DNA from: Mayfieldus sp963841445
GTDB taxonomy: Bacteria; Actinomycetota; Thermoleophilia; Solirubrobacterales; 70-9
Length of the DNA: 64,000 bases
Direction: 5' to 3'
Assembly: GCA_963841445.1 (NCBI GenBank)
Contig: CAWJCP010000001.1
Location: 431,912-495,911, forward strand
Part shown: one piece after another, positions 1-8,913 of the stretch
How positions within the stretch are numbered: position 1 is the first letter of the stretch
Layout of the letters: each line of letters starts with the position of its first letter
Program-made: the position numbers and the translations under genes
Notes under the pieces: generated by a model
What the model saw: the letters and a program-made list of their open reading frames with translations, nothing else
Told to the model about the DNA's origin: nothing
Database searches by the model: none

Positions 1-2
1 GG

Positions 3-767
3 GCAAACAGCGACGTCGGGGGCGGCGGCGTTGGCCCGCAGAGGATCTCCTACGCCAACCTGGATAACTCAGGTGGCGGCGACCTTGGCACCAGCGGCGC
101 AACCGTCAGTCTTCCCAATTACCCCTTGTTGCTGCACGCGCCAGTGAGCAGCGGCGCTCCGAAGCTGAGCGGCAAGAGCGGCCATCGCGCGCGGCTCTCC
201 TGCACACAGGGGTCCTGGGCCGCCGATCAGTCGGAGTCGAAGCTGTTCCGCGCCCCGCACACCTTTACCTATAGCTGGTCCCGCAACGGAAAGAAGATCC
301 ACGGCGCCAACAAGAGCACCTACCGCGCCCACGCGGTCGGCAACTACCGCTGCACGGTGGCGGGCAAAAACCCCGCCGGCGAGACCCCGCAGACGAGCTC
401 CCCGCACGCCAACTTCGGCTTCGGAAGGCTCTACCGAAACAAGCGGCGCGGGCAAGCGAAGCTGATCGTCAAGCTGCCGGCTCGCGGCAAGCTGACCCTC
501 AGCGGCCACAAGGTCAAGCACCGAACCCGCCGCCCCCACCTGGCCAGCAAGCCCAAGCACCTCTTCAAGGCCGCGCTCTTGATCCAGGCCAAGGGCAAGG
601 CAAAGCGCCAGCTAAAGCGCAGCGGCCACACCAAGCTGAAGCTCAAGGTCCGCTTCAATCCCAGCAAGGGCACCTCCGGAGCCCTGACCCGCACGGTGAC
701 CTTGCGCCTGCGCCAATCGCCCCCGCGCACGCAGGGCTTCCCGGTCGGGCTGGGCCGGGCAGGTTAG
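3..767 (+). CDS. Secreted YWTD-propeller/Ig-like protein, C-terminal part
   Basis: The reading frame is open from the left edge, so the true start lies outside the window; about 254 residues are visible. The first 40 residues contain a propeller-blade-like segment (ISYANLDNSGGGDLGTSG), similar in style to the YWTD/NHL blades of large actinobacterial exoproteins. An Ig-like stretch with two cysteines follows (CTQGSWAADQ and YRCTVAGKNPAGE). The last 110 residues are rich in Lys and Arg and look like a beta-sandwich tail. No catalytic motif is visible. It is probably extracellular. The reading of the first module is an inference from a single blade. Confidence 0.6.
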   Translation, partial: ANSDVGGGGVGPQRISYANLDNSGGGDLGTSGATVSLPNYPLLLHAPVSSGAPKLSGKSGHRARLSCTQGSWAADQSESKLFRAPHTFTYSWSRNGKKIHGANKSTYRAHAVGNYRCTVAGKNPAGETPQTSSPHANFGFGRLYRNKRRGQAKLIVKLPARGKLTLSGHKVKHRTRRPHLASKPKHLFKAALLIQAKGKAKRQLKRSGHTKLKLKVRFNPSKGTSGALTRTVTLRLRQSPPRTQGFPVGLGRAG

Positions 768-855
768 AAGCTCGCACTCGGGCCGCGTCGGCCAACTCGG
801 TCGTGTGAATGCAACCGCAGGGCGCCGGGCCGCATCGCCCGGCATCCTCTTGCAG

Positions 856-1677
856 ATGTCAGAGCCTTCACCTGGCGCCGGGCAGGTCGCGGACGGCCAT
901 GGTGGCCCCGGGCCGGGGGCGGACGGCCGCGCCAGCCCCGAGCCGGCGATCGTCGGACGCGATCTGCGCAAGAGCTACGACGGCCGCGTCGCGGTCGACG
1001 GGGTCGACTTCGCCGTGCGGCCGGCGACCTGCTTCGGGTTCCTGGGCCCGAACGGGGCCGGCAAGACGACGACGATGAAGATGATCTACGGACTCGCCAC
1101 GGTTGACGCCGGCGAGCTGCGGGTGCTGGGACTGGACGTCGCGAAGCAAAGGCGGGAGGTCAAGGCGCATCTCGGCGTCGTCCCCCAGGAGACCAACCTG
1201 GACGGCGAGTTCACGGTGCTCGGCAACCTGCTGATCCAGGCGAGCTACTTCGGGATCGCCCGCGCCGAGGCCGAGCAGCGGGCGCGGCGGCTGCTCGAGT
1301 TCACCCAGCTCGCCGAGCGCGCCGAGGACCGCATCGAGACCCTCTCCGGCGGGATGAAGCGGCGGCTGCTGGTCGCGCGGGCGCTGATCAACGAGCCCGA
1401 GGTCGTCGTCCTCGACGAGCCGACGACCGGCCTCGACCCGCAGGCGCGGCTCGCCGTCTGGAGGGCGATGGAGGAGCTCAAGGACCGGGGGGTGACCCTG
1501 CTGCTGACCACCCACTACATGGAGGAGGCGGCGCGGCTCTGCGACCGCCTCGTGATCATGGACCTGGGCCGGATCGTCGCCGAGGGGGAGCCGGCGGGGC
1601 TGATGCGCGAGCATCAGGCCGAGACGCTGGAAGAGGTCTTCCTCGACCTGACCGGAAGGCACCTGCGTGAGGACTGA
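856..1677 (+). CDS. ABC transporter ATP-binding protein, DrrA type
   Basis: Cytoplasmic ATPase of an ABC-2 type exporter, 273 aa from the ATG chosen here. Walker A (GPNGAGKTTT) is near residue 65, the signature (LSGGMKRRLL) near 175, Walker B (VVVLDEPTTGLD) follows, and the H-loop lies in TTHYMEEA. Family members of the DrrA/NodI group export lipids, antibiotics or polysaccharides; the substrate cannot be read here. A GTG at 805 would add 17 poorly conserved residues, and neither start has a good ribosome site. Its end overlaps the permease start by 11 nt, so the two are translated as a pair. Confidence 0.9.
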   Translation: MSEPSPGAGQVADGHGGPGPGADGRASPEPAIVGRDLRKSYDGRVAVDGVDFAVRPATCFGFLGPNGAGKTTTMKMIYGLATVDAGELRVLGLDVAKQRREVKAHLGVVPQETNLDGEFTVLGNLLIQASYFGIARAEAEQRARRLLEFTQLAERAEDRIETLSGGMKRRLLVARALINEPEVVVLDEPTTGLDPQARLAVWRAMEELKDRGVTLLLTTHYMEEAARLCDRLVIMDLGRIVAEGEPAGLMREHQAETLEEVFLDLTGRHLRED

Positions 1678-2449
1678 GCGCTCCGACCTGATCCCCTCGC
1701 CGCGGCACGCGCTCAGCGTCACCGGCCGCAACTGGCGCGTCTTCCAGAGGCTCTGGAAGGGCTCGCTGGCGCCCCAGTTCATCGACCCGCTCTTCTACCT
1801 CGTGGCGATGGGCTACGGGCTCGGCAGCTACGTCGCCTCGATCAACGGCGTCCCCTACCGCGACTTCATCGCCCCGGGCCTGGTCGCCTCGGCGGCGATG
1901 TGGTCGGCGTCTTTCGAGTGCACCTACAACGTCTACATCCGGATGCGCGAGTACCACCTCTACGACGCGGTGCTCTCGACCCCGATCGAGGTCCAGGACC
2001 TGGTCGCGGGGGACCTGATCTGGAGCTCGATCAGGGCGACGATTTACGGGACCGTTTTTCTGATCGTCGTGACCGCGTTCGGGCTGATCGACTCCTGGTG
2101 GGCGGTGCTGATCCCGGTCGCGGTCTGGATCGGCGGCCTCGCCTTCTCGACGATCGCCTACACGTTCACGGCGCTGATCCCGCGCATCGACCTCTACAGC
2201 TACTACTTCACGCTCGGGATCACGCCGATGTTCCTCTTCTCGGGGATCTTCTTTCCGTTCGACCGGCTGCCGAAGATCGCCGAGGTGGTCGCCTGGTTCA
2301 CGCCGCTCTTCCACCTCGTCGAGGTGACCCGCGGGCTCGCCAACGGGCCGCACCCGATCATCCTCGTCCACGTCGGGATCCTGCTCGCGATCAGCGCCGG
2401 GCTTTTCGTGGTCCCGGTGCGGGCGGTGCGGCGCCGCCTGGTGGCCTGA
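1667..2449 (+). CDS. ABC-2 type transporter permease, DrrB type
   Basis: Integral membrane partner of the ATPase just upstream, 260 aa. About six hydrophobic segments are visible, including GTVFLIVVTAFGLI and GITPMFLFSGIFFPF. The latter carries the FLFSGxFFP pattern typical of the ABC-2/NodJ permease family, before the last two helices. It overlaps the ATPase gene by 11 nt. Together they should form a two-gene exporter of unknown substrate. There is no sign of a dedicated regulator nearby. Confidence 0.88.
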   Translation: MRTERSDLIPSPRHALSVTGRNWRVFQRLWKGSLAPQFIDPLFYLVAMGYGLGSYVASINGVPYRDFIAPGLVASAAMWSASFECTYNVYIRMREYHLYDAVLSTPIEVQDLVAGDLIWSSIRATIYGTVFLIVVTAFGLIDSWWAVLIPVAVWIGGLAFSTIAYTFTALIPRIDLYSYYFTLGITPMFLFSGIFFPFDRLPKIAEVVAWFTPLFHLVEVTRGLANGPHPIILVHVGILLAISAGLFVVPVRAVRRRLVA

Positions 2450-2517
2450 ATGGCGATCCGTCCGCTTTCGGCCCTGCTCCCCGGCGGCGCCGCCCAATAG
2501 GGCACAATTGCCGTCCC

Positions 2518-3465
2518 GTGAGTCGCCGCACGCCACTCCTCCTTGCGCTTGTCGCCGCCGCCGTCCTCGCTGCACCCGCCGCCGCCGAGGCCGTTCCCGG
2601 GCCGGCCAATATCGGCCTGCACGTCGGGCACCTGCGCGGCGGCAAGGCGAAGATCCTCAGCCGGGTGCCGATCAGGGGCACGCTGTCGCCGTTCGTCGCC
2701 GGCCAGCGTGTCGACCTCCTCTTCTTCCGCAACGGCCATCAGGTCGGAGCCGAGGCGGTCGACGTCCACAACGGGCCGGGTGCAAAGGGCACCTTCAAGA
2801 GCAACTTCCTGGTCCGCCGCGGCGGACGTTTCGCGATCCAGGCCGTGCACGGGGCGAGCCCCGCGCAGGCGGGCGCGACGACCCCGCGCCGCAAGTTCGG
2901 TGTCCGCTACCCCTCGATCGGGCGCGGCAAGTGCGGTCGTCTCGTCCGCGGCTTCAAGAAGGCGCTGCGCCGGCAGGGCTACGTCCCCAGCGGGGGCTCC
3001 TGCTTCAACGAGAAGGACGCCCGCGCGGTGCTCGCCTACCGCAAGGTCAACAAGGAGGGCCACAACTTCCACAGCGGGGCGGGGATCGTGAAGAGCGTCT
3101 TCGCCGGGCACGGCGCCTACCACCTCAGACACCCGAAGGCCGGCAAGCACGCCGAGGTCTCGATCTCCAAGCAGGTGCTGGTGCTGGCGGCACGCGGCAA
3201 GCCAGTGCAGACCTACCACGTCTCGACCGGCAAGTCCTCGACCCCGACCGTCACCGGCCACTTCAACTTTTACCTGCGCCAGCCGGGCTACAACGCGGAG
3301 GGGATGTACTACTCGACCTACTTCCACGGCGGCTATGCGGTGCACGGCTACGCCTCGGTGCCGCCGACCTATCCGGCGAGCCACGGCTGCGTCCGGGTTC
3401 CGATTCCCGACGCTCATCACATCTACAACTCGGTTTCGCTCGGCGAAGACATCTTCGTCTACTAG
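2518..3465 (+). CDS. Secreted L,D-transpeptidase (YkuD domain)
   Basis: Peptidoglycan cross-linking enzyme, 315 aa. The GTG at 2518 begins a clear signal peptide (LLLALVAAAVLAAPAAAEA). An N-terminal domain of about 120 residues is followed by a short peptidoglycan-binding-like segment and the YkuD catalytic domain at the C-terminus. The active site is visible as a histidine in VHGYAS and the nucleophile in SHGCVRVP. The same frame is open far upstream, but that part runs antisense to sense over the permease gene and is a shadow. CACAAT at 2504-2509 lies 8 nt before the start and could be a -10 box for a leaderless message. Confidence 0.9.
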   Translation: MSRRTPLLLALVAAAVLAAPAAAEAVPGPANIGLHVGHLRGGKAKILSRVPIRGTLSPFVAGQRVDLLFFRNGHQVGAEAVDVHNGPGAKGTFKSNFLVRRGGRFAIQAVHGASPAQAGATTPRRKFGVRYPSIGRGKCGRLVRGFKKALRRQGYVPSGGSCFNEKDARAVLAYRKVNKEGHNFHSGAGIVKSVFAGHGAYHLRHPKAGKHAEVSISKQVLVLAARGKPVQTYHVSTGKSSTPTVTGHFNFYLRQPGYNAEGMYYSTYFHGGYAVHGYASVPPTYPASHGCVRVPIPDAHHIYNSVSLGEDIFVY

Positions 3466-3505
3466 CCGCGAGCCGCGGCGCAGGACGAGGCGGTTCGCGA
3501 GCCCT

Positions 3506-3511
3506 TAGGCT
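3506..3511 (+). promoter_or_regulatory. Putative -10 box TAGGCT (leaderless start)
   Basis: TAGGCT fits the TANNNT -10 pattern of actinobacteria and ends 9 nt before the ATG at 3521. With a transcription start 6-8 nt downstream, the message would have almost no leader. No Shine-Dalgarno sequence is present. Confidence 0.45.
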
Positions 3512-3520
3512 GACGGGCGC

Positions 3521-3928
3521 ATGACCGAGTCCACGATGAGGCTGACACTGATCCTCGCCGGGGTCGTCAACCTTGGGCTGGGCTTGCTCGCGCTGATCGC
3601 CCCCGACACCTTCTTCGATCAGATCGGCCGCTACGGGGTCGAGAACAGCCATTACGTCGGTGACAACGGTGCCTTCACGGCCGCGGCTGGCGTCGGTCTC
3701 CTGCTCGCCGCGAACCGGCCGAGCTGGCGAGCGCCCCTGCTCTGGGTCGGCGTGATCTGGTTCGGCCTCCACGCGCTCAACCACCTCTTCGACATCGGCG
3801 AGGCGCGCAGTGATGCCCGCGGCATCTTCGACACGGTTGCGCTGGCGGCGATAGCCGCTCTGACCGCCTTCCTGGCCCGGGACGCCGAGCGCCTGCGCGA
3901 CTCGGCGCCGCCCGGCTCGGCGCGATGA
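3521..3928 (+). CDS. Small four-helix membrane protein
   Basis: 135 aa with four predicted membrane segments, for example LILAGVVNLGLGLLALIA and LLWVGVIWFGLHALNHLF. It resembles DUF4345-like membrane proteins in length and layout, but I do not recognise a specific family. It overlaps the following epimerase gene by 4 nt (ATGA), so the two are likely co-translated. No catalytic motif is visible and no function is assigned. Confidence 0.75.
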   Translation: MTESTMRLTLILAGVVNLGLGLLALIAPDTFFDQIGRYGVENSHYVGDNGAFTAAAGVGLLLAANRPSWRAPLLWVGVIWFGLHALNHLFDIGEARSDARGIFDTVALAAIAALTAFLARDAERLRDSAPPGSAR

Positions 3929-4857
3929 GGGTCTTCCTCGCCGGGGCCAGCGGCGTCATCGGGCGGCGTTTGGCGCCGAAGCTGATCGCGGCCGGCCACG
4001 AGGTCACCGGGACGAGCCGCAGCGAGCGGGGCGCCGACCGGGTCCGCGCCGCCGGCGCCGAGGCGGCGGTCTGCGACTGCCTCGACCCGGTCGCGGTCGA
4101 AAAGGCCGTGATCGCCGCCAACCCCGAGGTGGTCGTCTCCGAGCTGACCAGCCTGCCCGAGGACTATGACCTGCGCACGATCGACTACGGGCCGACCAAC
4201 CGCCTCCGCGTCGAGGGCGGCTACAACCTGATCAGCGCCGGGCGCAAGGTCGGGGCGCAGCGCTTCGTCACCCAGAGCATCGCCTTCGTCTATGAGCCCG
4301 AGGGCGGCTGGGTCAAGGACGAGAGCGCTCCGACCTTCCGCGATCCGCCGGGGCGCTTTAAGTCCGGTCTCGAGGCGACGCTGCTCAGCGAGCGCGAGGC
4401 GCTCGGCGCCGAGGGGATGGACGGGCTGGTGCTGCGCTATGGGCAGTTCTACGGGCCCGGCACCTACTTCGACCGCGACGGCAGCATCGCGAAGCAGGTG
4501 CGCTCGCGCCGCCTCCCGGTCGTCGGTCGCGGCAGCGGGGTCTTCTCCTTCATCCACGTCGACGACGCCGCCGACGCGACCGTCGCCGCGGTCGAGCGCG
4601 GAGCCTCCGGCATCTACAACGTCGTCGACGACGACCCGGCCCCGATTCGCGACTGGCTTCCGGTCTATGCGGCGGCGATCGGGGCAAAGTCGCCGTTTCG
4701 CGTCCCGGTCTTCCTCGCCCGCCTGCTCGGCGGCAAGGCAGCGGCGGTGATGAGCACCGAGCTGCGCGGCGCCTCCAATGCGAAGGCGAAGCGGGAGCTC
4801 GGATGGACGCCCGCGCACCCGAGCTGGCGCCAGGGCTTCGCCGAGGCGCTGACTTGA
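3925..4857 (+). CDS. NAD-dependent epimerase/dehydratase (extended SDR)
   Basis: 310 aa. A Rossmann glycine motif opens the protein (VFLAGASGVIGRRL), followed by the SDR-like pattern around the NAD site. The usual YxxxK is poorly seen; RYGQFYGPGTYF and the C-terminal block are typical of sugar epimerase/NmrA-type enzymes. The substrate is unknown. ATGA overlap joins it to the preceding membrane protein, and its stop overlaps the TTG start of pyrE (TTGA). Confidence 0.85.
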   Translation: MRVFLAGASGVIGRRLAPKLIAAGHEVTGTSRSERGADRVRAAGAEAAVCDCLDPVAVEKAVIAANPEVVVSELTSLPEDYDLRTIDYGPTNRLRVEGGYNLISAGRKVGAQRFVTQSIAFVYEPEGGWVKDESAPTFRDPPGRFKSGLEATLLSEREALGAEGMDGLVLRYGQFYGPGTYFDRDGSIAKQVRSRRLPVVGRGSGVFSFIHVDDAADATVAAVERGASGIYNVVDDDPAPIRDWLPVYAAAIGAKSPFRVPVFLARLLGGKAAAVMSTELRGASNAKAKRELGWTPAHPSWRQGFAEALT

Positions 4858-5429
4858 GCGGCGGGCTTGAGGCGGCCCGCGAGACGCTGCTCGCAGAGCT
4901 GCGCGAGCACGCGCTGGTGATCGGCGACGTCACTCTCTCCAGCGGCAAGACGGCGGGCTATTACGTCGACGCGAAACGGGCGCTGCTCTTGCCGGAGTGC
5001 TTTCGAGCCCTCGGTGAGCTGGTCGCAGCCGAGGCTCGCGAGCGCGAGGCGGGCGCGGTCGGCGGGATGACTATGGGCGCTGACCCGATCGCCTGCGCCG
5101 CGCTTGCCGCCGACGCCGGGTCCGGCCTGCGCGCGTTCTTCGTTCGCAAGGAGCGCAAGGAGCACGGGCTGCAGCGCTGGATCGAAGGCCCGCTCCTGGA
5201 GCCAGGGTCCCGCTGCCTGGTGGTCGAGGACGTGGTCACCACCGGCGGCTCGACAGTGAAGGCGCTCGAGCGGATCCGCGAAGAGGGCTTTGAGGTGGCT
5301 GGGGTGCTCGGCGTCGTCGACCGATTCGCCGGCGGGGCCGCGGCGATCGCCGCCGCTTCGGGAGGCGCGCCCTACCGGGCCCTGGTTTCGATCGACGAGC
5401 TCTATCCCGAGCGACCCGACCGCTCTTAA
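4854..5429 (+). CDS. pyrE: Orotate phosphoribosyltransferase
   Basis: Pyrimidine synthesis step that joins orotate and PRPP to give orotidine 5'-phosphate; 191 aa. The PRPP-binding loop is clear (CLVVEDVVTTGGST), as are the N-terminal FxSGxxxxYYxD-like block (LSSGKTAGYYVDAKRA) and the catalytic loop region (VRKERKEHG). The start is taken as the TTG at 4854 because it overlaps the preceding stop by 4 nt and removes an N-terminal extension that would lie within the epimerase gene. It sits alone, apart from other pyr genes. Confidence 0.92.
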   Translation: MSGGLEAARETLLAELREHALVIGDVTLSSGKTAGYYVDAKRALLLPECFRALGELVAAEAREREAGAVGGMTMGADPIACAALAADAGSGLRAFFVRKERKEHGLQRWIEGPLLEPGSRCLVVEDVVTTGGSTVKALERIREEGFEVAGVLGVVDRFAGGAAAIAAASGGAPYRALVSIDELYPERPDRS

Positions 5430-5537
5430 TCCTCGCTATTTCCGCGTTTTCGCCGGTTCGCCCGCGTCCGGGATGCTCGAAATAGTCCCGCCTGCGGCAG
5501 CCCACCCGACGACTCTGTCCGCGAGAGAGGGAGAAGC

Positions 5538-5891
5538 GTGAAGCTGGTGATCGGCATCGTGCGGCCCGAGAAGGCCAATGACGTGCTGGAGGCCCTCTAC
5601 CGGGCTGAGGTCCGCGGCGTCTCGATCAGCCGCGTGCAGGGCCACGGTGGAGAGCTCGACCGGGTCGAGACCTATCGCGGCACGACGGTGCAGGTGGGGC
5701 TTGCCGACAAGGTGCGCTTCGAGATCGCCGTCTCCGACCCCTTCGTACAGCCGACCATCGACGCACTCTGCGCCGGAGCCCGCACCGGAGAGGTCGGCGA
5801 CGGCAAGATCTTCGTCGTTCCGGTCGAGCGGGTGGTCCGGATCCGCACCGGTGAGACCGACGACGCCGCCGTGACCCCGGTGGGCGCGTGA
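5538..5891 (+). CDS. glnK: PII nitrogen regulatory protein
   Basis: 117 aa trimeric signal protein that binds ATP, ADP and 2-oxoglutarate and gates ammonium channels. The start is supported by GAGAGAGGGAGAAG just upstream. The B-loop (TGEVGDGKIFV) and C-loop (RIRTGE) are standard. The T-loop differs from the E. coli type: RQKGH is replaced by QGHGGELDRVE, and the tyrosine that is modified at position 51 is absent (YRGTTVQVGL). Uridylylation or adenylylation at that residue is therefore unlikely. It overlaps amt by 4 nt (GTGA), the classic glnK-amtB pairing. Confidence 0.92.
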   Translation: MKLVIGIVRPEKANDVLEALYRAEVRGVSISRVQGHGGELDRVETYRGTTVQVGLADKVRFEIAVSDPFVQPTIDALCAGARTGEVGDGKIFVVPVERVVRIRTGETDDAAVTPVGA

Positions 5892-7195
5892 TCACCGCCC
5901 CGCTCATCGCTGCGGTCGGAAAGGTCGACAGCGGCGACACCGCCTGGATGCTCGGCGCCACCGCTCTGGTGCTGCTGATGACCCCAGCGCTGGGGCTCTT
6001 CTATGCCGGGTTGGTGCGCTCCAAGAACACCCTCAACACCTTCATGATGTCGATCGCCGCGATCGCCGTCGCGACCGTCACCTGGGCGCTGGTCGGCTAC
6101 TCGCTCGCCTTCGACGGCACCGGCGACTTGATCGGCGGCCTCAACAACTTCGCGCTTCACGACGTCACCTTCGCACCCCGCGAGGGACTGACGATCCCGG
6201 AGCTGGTCTTCTTCGCCTTCCAGGCGACCTTCTGCATCATCACCACGGCGCTGGTCTCGGGCGCGGTTGTCGAGCGGATGCGCTTCGGCCCCTTCCTGCT
6301 CTTCGCGGCGCTCTGGTCGGTGCTCGTCTACGCGGTGATGGCGCACTGGGCGTTCGGGGGCGGCTGGCTGTTGGAGCGCGGCACCCTTGACTTCGCGGGC
6401 GGCGTCCCGGTCGAAATGGGGTCGGGATTCTCGGCCCTGGCTGCGGCGCTGGTGGTCGGGGCGCGCAAGGACTACGGGCGCCAGGCGCTGCTCCCGCACA
6501 ATGCCGTCTACGTGCTGCTCGGCGCCGGGCTCCTCTGGTTCGGGTGGTTTGGCTTCAACGGCGGCAGCGGCTTCTCGACCGGCAATGCGAGCGTGCTCGC
6601 GTTCACCAACACGCTGCTCTGTCCCGCCGCGACGATCGCCGTCTGGTTTGCGCTCGACGCGATCCGCGGCCGCCAGGTGACCGCGATCGGCGCCGCGACC
6701 GCGATCATCGTCGGCTGCGTCCTGATCACCCCGGCGGGCGGGTTCGTGAGCCCGGGCTGGGCGCTGGCGCTGGGGGCGCTGGGCGCGCTGCCCTCCTACT
6801 GGGTCATCGCCTACCGACCACGGACGAGGGTGGACGAGACGCTCGACGTGCTTGCGGCGCACGGGGTCGCGGGCTTCACCGGCATCCTGGCCGTCGGTTT
6901 CGTCGCCCAGGCCTCCTGGAACGGCGTCTCGGACGGGATCCTCTACGGCAACGCCGGGCAGCTGCTCGACCAGGTCCTTGCGGCGCTCGCGGCGCCCGCC
7001 TACGCCTTCGTCGCCACCTACCTGCTGCTGCGCCTGATCGGCTTGCTGACGCCGCTGCGCGGCTCTGAGCGAGACGAGGCGCTGGGCATGGACGTGATCC
7101 ACCATGGCGAGGAGGCCTACGCGACCGGCGAGGGGGCGATCCTGGTCACCCCCGAGGCCGGCGTCGAGGCCGACGTGCCGGTCGCACAGCCCTGA
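5888..7195 (+). CDS. amt: Ammonium transporter
   Basis: 435 aa Amt/AmtB/Rh-family channel with about eleven membrane helices. The first conserved block reads GLFYAGLVRSKN. The twin pore histidines are in LLPHNAVYVLLG and AAHGVAGFTG. The C-terminal tail with GMDVIHHGEEAY is the segment that PII binds in this family. It directly overlaps the upstream PII gene, so sensing and uptake are co-expressed. No glnD/glnE-type modifier is in the window. Confidence 0.94.
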   Translation: MITAPLIAAVGKVDSGDTAWMLGATALVLLMTPALGLFYAGLVRSKNTLNTFMMSIAAIAVATVTWALVGYSLAFDGTGDLIGGLNNFALHDVTFAPREGLTIPELVFFAFQATFCIITTALVSGAVVERMRFGPFLLFAALWSVLVYAVMAHWAFGGGWLLERGTLDFAGGVPVEMGSGFSALAAALVVGARKDYGRQALLPHNAVYVLLGAGLLWFGWFGFNGGSGFSTGNASVLAFTNTLLCPAATIAVWFALDAIRGRQVTAIGAATAIIVGCVLITPAGGFVSPGWALALGALGALPSYWVIAYRPRTRVDETLDVLAAHGVAGFTGILAVGFVAQASWNGVSDGILYGNAGQLLDQVLAALAAPAYAFVATYLLLRLIGLLTPLRGSERDEALGMDVIHHGEEAYATGEGAILVTPEAGVEADVPVAQP

Positions 7196-7234
7196 CGGGC
7201 GAAGCGGCTGCTACGGCAAGGCTGCGGCCCGGGA

Positions 7235-7240
7235 TATGGT
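7235..7240 (+). promoter_or_regulatory. Putative -10 box TATGGT
   Basis: TATGGT matches TANNNT and lies 10 nt before the GTG at 7251, which starts exactly at the Rossmann strand of the next protein. This decides the start over an ATG at 7236, which lies inside the box. Confidence 0.4.
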
Positions 7241-7250
7241 GGCGCCACCC

Positions 7251-8384
7251 GTGAAGAAGCACGTCTTGATCCTGGGAGCCGGCTTCGCGGGCCTGGAGCT
7301 GGCCGCGCGGCTCTCGGAGTCGCTCGCTGACGAGGTTCGCGTCACGCTTCTCGATCAGGCCGACTCGTTCAGCTTCGGGTTCTCGAAGCTGGACATCATG
7401 TTCGGCCGCAAGGCCGCCGCCGACCTGCGACTGCACTACAGCGACGTCTCCAAGCAGGGGGTCGAGTTCCGTCAGGAATGCGTGACCTCGATCGACCCCG
7501 AGAGACGCAGGGTGACCACGAAGGAGGGCTCCTACGACGCCGACATCCTCGCGATCGCGCTTGGGGCGGACTACGACGTCGCGGCCACGCCGGGCTTCGC
7601 CGATGGCGGGTATGAGTACTACTCGGTGGCGGGAGCCGAGCGACTGCGAGGGGTGGTTCCGGGCTTTGAGGCGGGAACGATCCTGATCGCGATCCTGGGC
7701 CAGCCGTTCAAGTGCCCGCCGGCTCCGTTCGAGGGAGCGCTGCTGCTGCATGACCACCTCGTCGAGCGCCGGGTCAGGGAAGCCGTCGAGCTGCGCGTGG
7801 TCGGCCCGATGGCGGCGCCGGTCCCGATCACGAAGGAGGTCTCGGAGAAGTTCCTCGCAGCTCTGGGGGAGCGAGGGATCGAGTATGTGCCGAAGCAGCT
7901 CGTCGTCGGTCTTGACACCGCCGGCAAGAGGGCCCGCCTCGCGAGCGGCGAGAGCCTGCCGTATGACCTCTTCATCGGGATACCGGTTCACCGCGTGCCC
8001 GAGGTGATCGAGAGCTCCGGGCTGGCCGTCGACGGATGGGTGCCCGTCGACCAGGCGAACCTGATGACCCGGTTTCCCGGCGTCTACGCGCTCGGCGACG
8101 TCGCGGCGTTGCCGATGGCGAAGGCCGGCGTGTTCGCCGAGGCAGCAGCCCGTGTCGTGGCCGACGACATCGCCGCCCGCCTCCACGGCGTTGAGCTCGA
8201 GCGACCCTACGAGGGGGCCGGCAGCTGCTATCTCGAGTTCGGGGGCGGGACGGTCGCGAAGGTCGAGGCGAACTTCCTCGGCGGGCCGAAGCCGACGGCG
8301 CAGTTGGTAGGACCCTCCCTGGAGTTCGCGACCGACAAGGAGGAGTTCGCCGCGAGCCGGCGCGAGCGCTGGTTCAGATCCTGA
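7251..8384 (+). CDS. FAD-dependent pyridine nucleotide-disulphide oxidoreductase (SQR/NDH-2-like)
   Basis: 377 aa. The FAD-binding motif is at the N-terminus (HVLILGAGFAGLELAARL) and the second FAD contact near the end (YALGDVAALP). LGQPFKCPPAP contains one cysteine at the place where sulfide:quinone reductases carry a catalytic cysteine; a full cysteine set is not seen. The protein may oxidise sulfide, NADH or another donor and pass electrons to quinone. The start is GTG 7251. The gene is monocistronic and faces a converging membrane-protein gene. Confidence 0.8.
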   Translation: MKKHVLILGAGFAGLELAARLSESLADEVRVTLLDQADSFSFGFSKLDIMFGRKAAADLRLHYSDVSKQGVEFRQECVTSIDPERRRVTTKEGSYDADILAIALGADYDVAATPGFADGGYEYYSVAGAERLRGVVPGFEAGTILIAILGQPFKCPPAPFEGALLLHDHLVERRVREAVELRVVGPMAAPVPITKEVSEKFLAALGERGIEYVPKQLVVGLDTAGKRARLASGESLPYDLFIGIPVHRVPEVIESSGLAVDGWVPVDQANLMTRFPGVYALGDVAALPMAKAGVFAEAAARVVADDIAARLHGVELERPYEGAGSCYLEFGGGTVAKVEANFLGGPKPTAQLVGPSLEFATDKEEFAASRRERWFRS

Positions 8385-8438
8385 TTCGGCGGCTTCGGCG
8401 ACCCTCACCCGCCCCAGGCGGGCTGAACCAACGCCGAG

Positions 8439-8891
8439 TCATTGACTTGGCAGCGGCGAGCCGGCGAGCAGAAAAAACCAGGCGGTCGCCGCCACGATCG
8501 CAAGCAACACCGAGATGACGATCACAGACTGCAGGACCGTGGGGTTGGCGCGCGGGGCCTCGCTGTCGCGCAGGCTCTTCAACCATCGGGGTCTGATCGG
8601 CTCGACGGTGGTGCTGCCCGTGAGCTCGACATAGGCCATGTTCATGCGCCCAAGCAGCCAGGAGACGATCAGGATCGAGGTCACGATTCCGAGCAGAACC
8701 ACCATGTAGGGCCCCAGCGCGGGCGCTTGGCCTTGGGAGATCTGGGAGCCCACCCAGACCCAGCCGAGCGGGATCGCGGTCCACATCGAAAGCGCGGCGA
8801 CCACCATCGCTGCAACGAGAATCTTTGCCGCGACGTCTCGCCCCACTCGTCGGGGAGCTTCGCTGCCGGAGGATTCGTTTGCGACGCTCAA
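8439..8891 (-). CDS. Three-helix membrane protein
   Basis: 150 aa with membrane segments ILVAAMVVAALSMWTAIPLG, a second near YMVVLLGIVTSILIVSWLL, and a third near VIVISVLLAIVAATAWFFLL. It starts with TTG at 8891. I do not recognise a family. It is divergent from the PadR regulator gene, and the 73-nt space between carries repeats that could be a shared operator, so PadR may control it. No catalytic residues are visible. Confidence 0.7.
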   Translation of the reverse strand: MSVANESSGSEAPRRVGRDVAAKILVAAMVVAALSMWTAIPLGWVWVGSQISQGQAPALGPYMVVLLGIVTSILIVSWLLGRMNMAYVELTGSTTVEPIRPRWLKSLRDSEAPRANPTVLQSVIVISVLLAIVAATAWFFLLAGSPLPSQ

Positions 8892-8913
8892 TAGGTGCTC
8901 TAACAGTCCACCT

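Noticed and set aside
5430..5537. GlnR box before glnK
   Set aside because: TTTCCGCGTTTTCGCC is AT-richer than its surroundings, but no convincing GTnAC-n6-GnAAC arrangement could be read.
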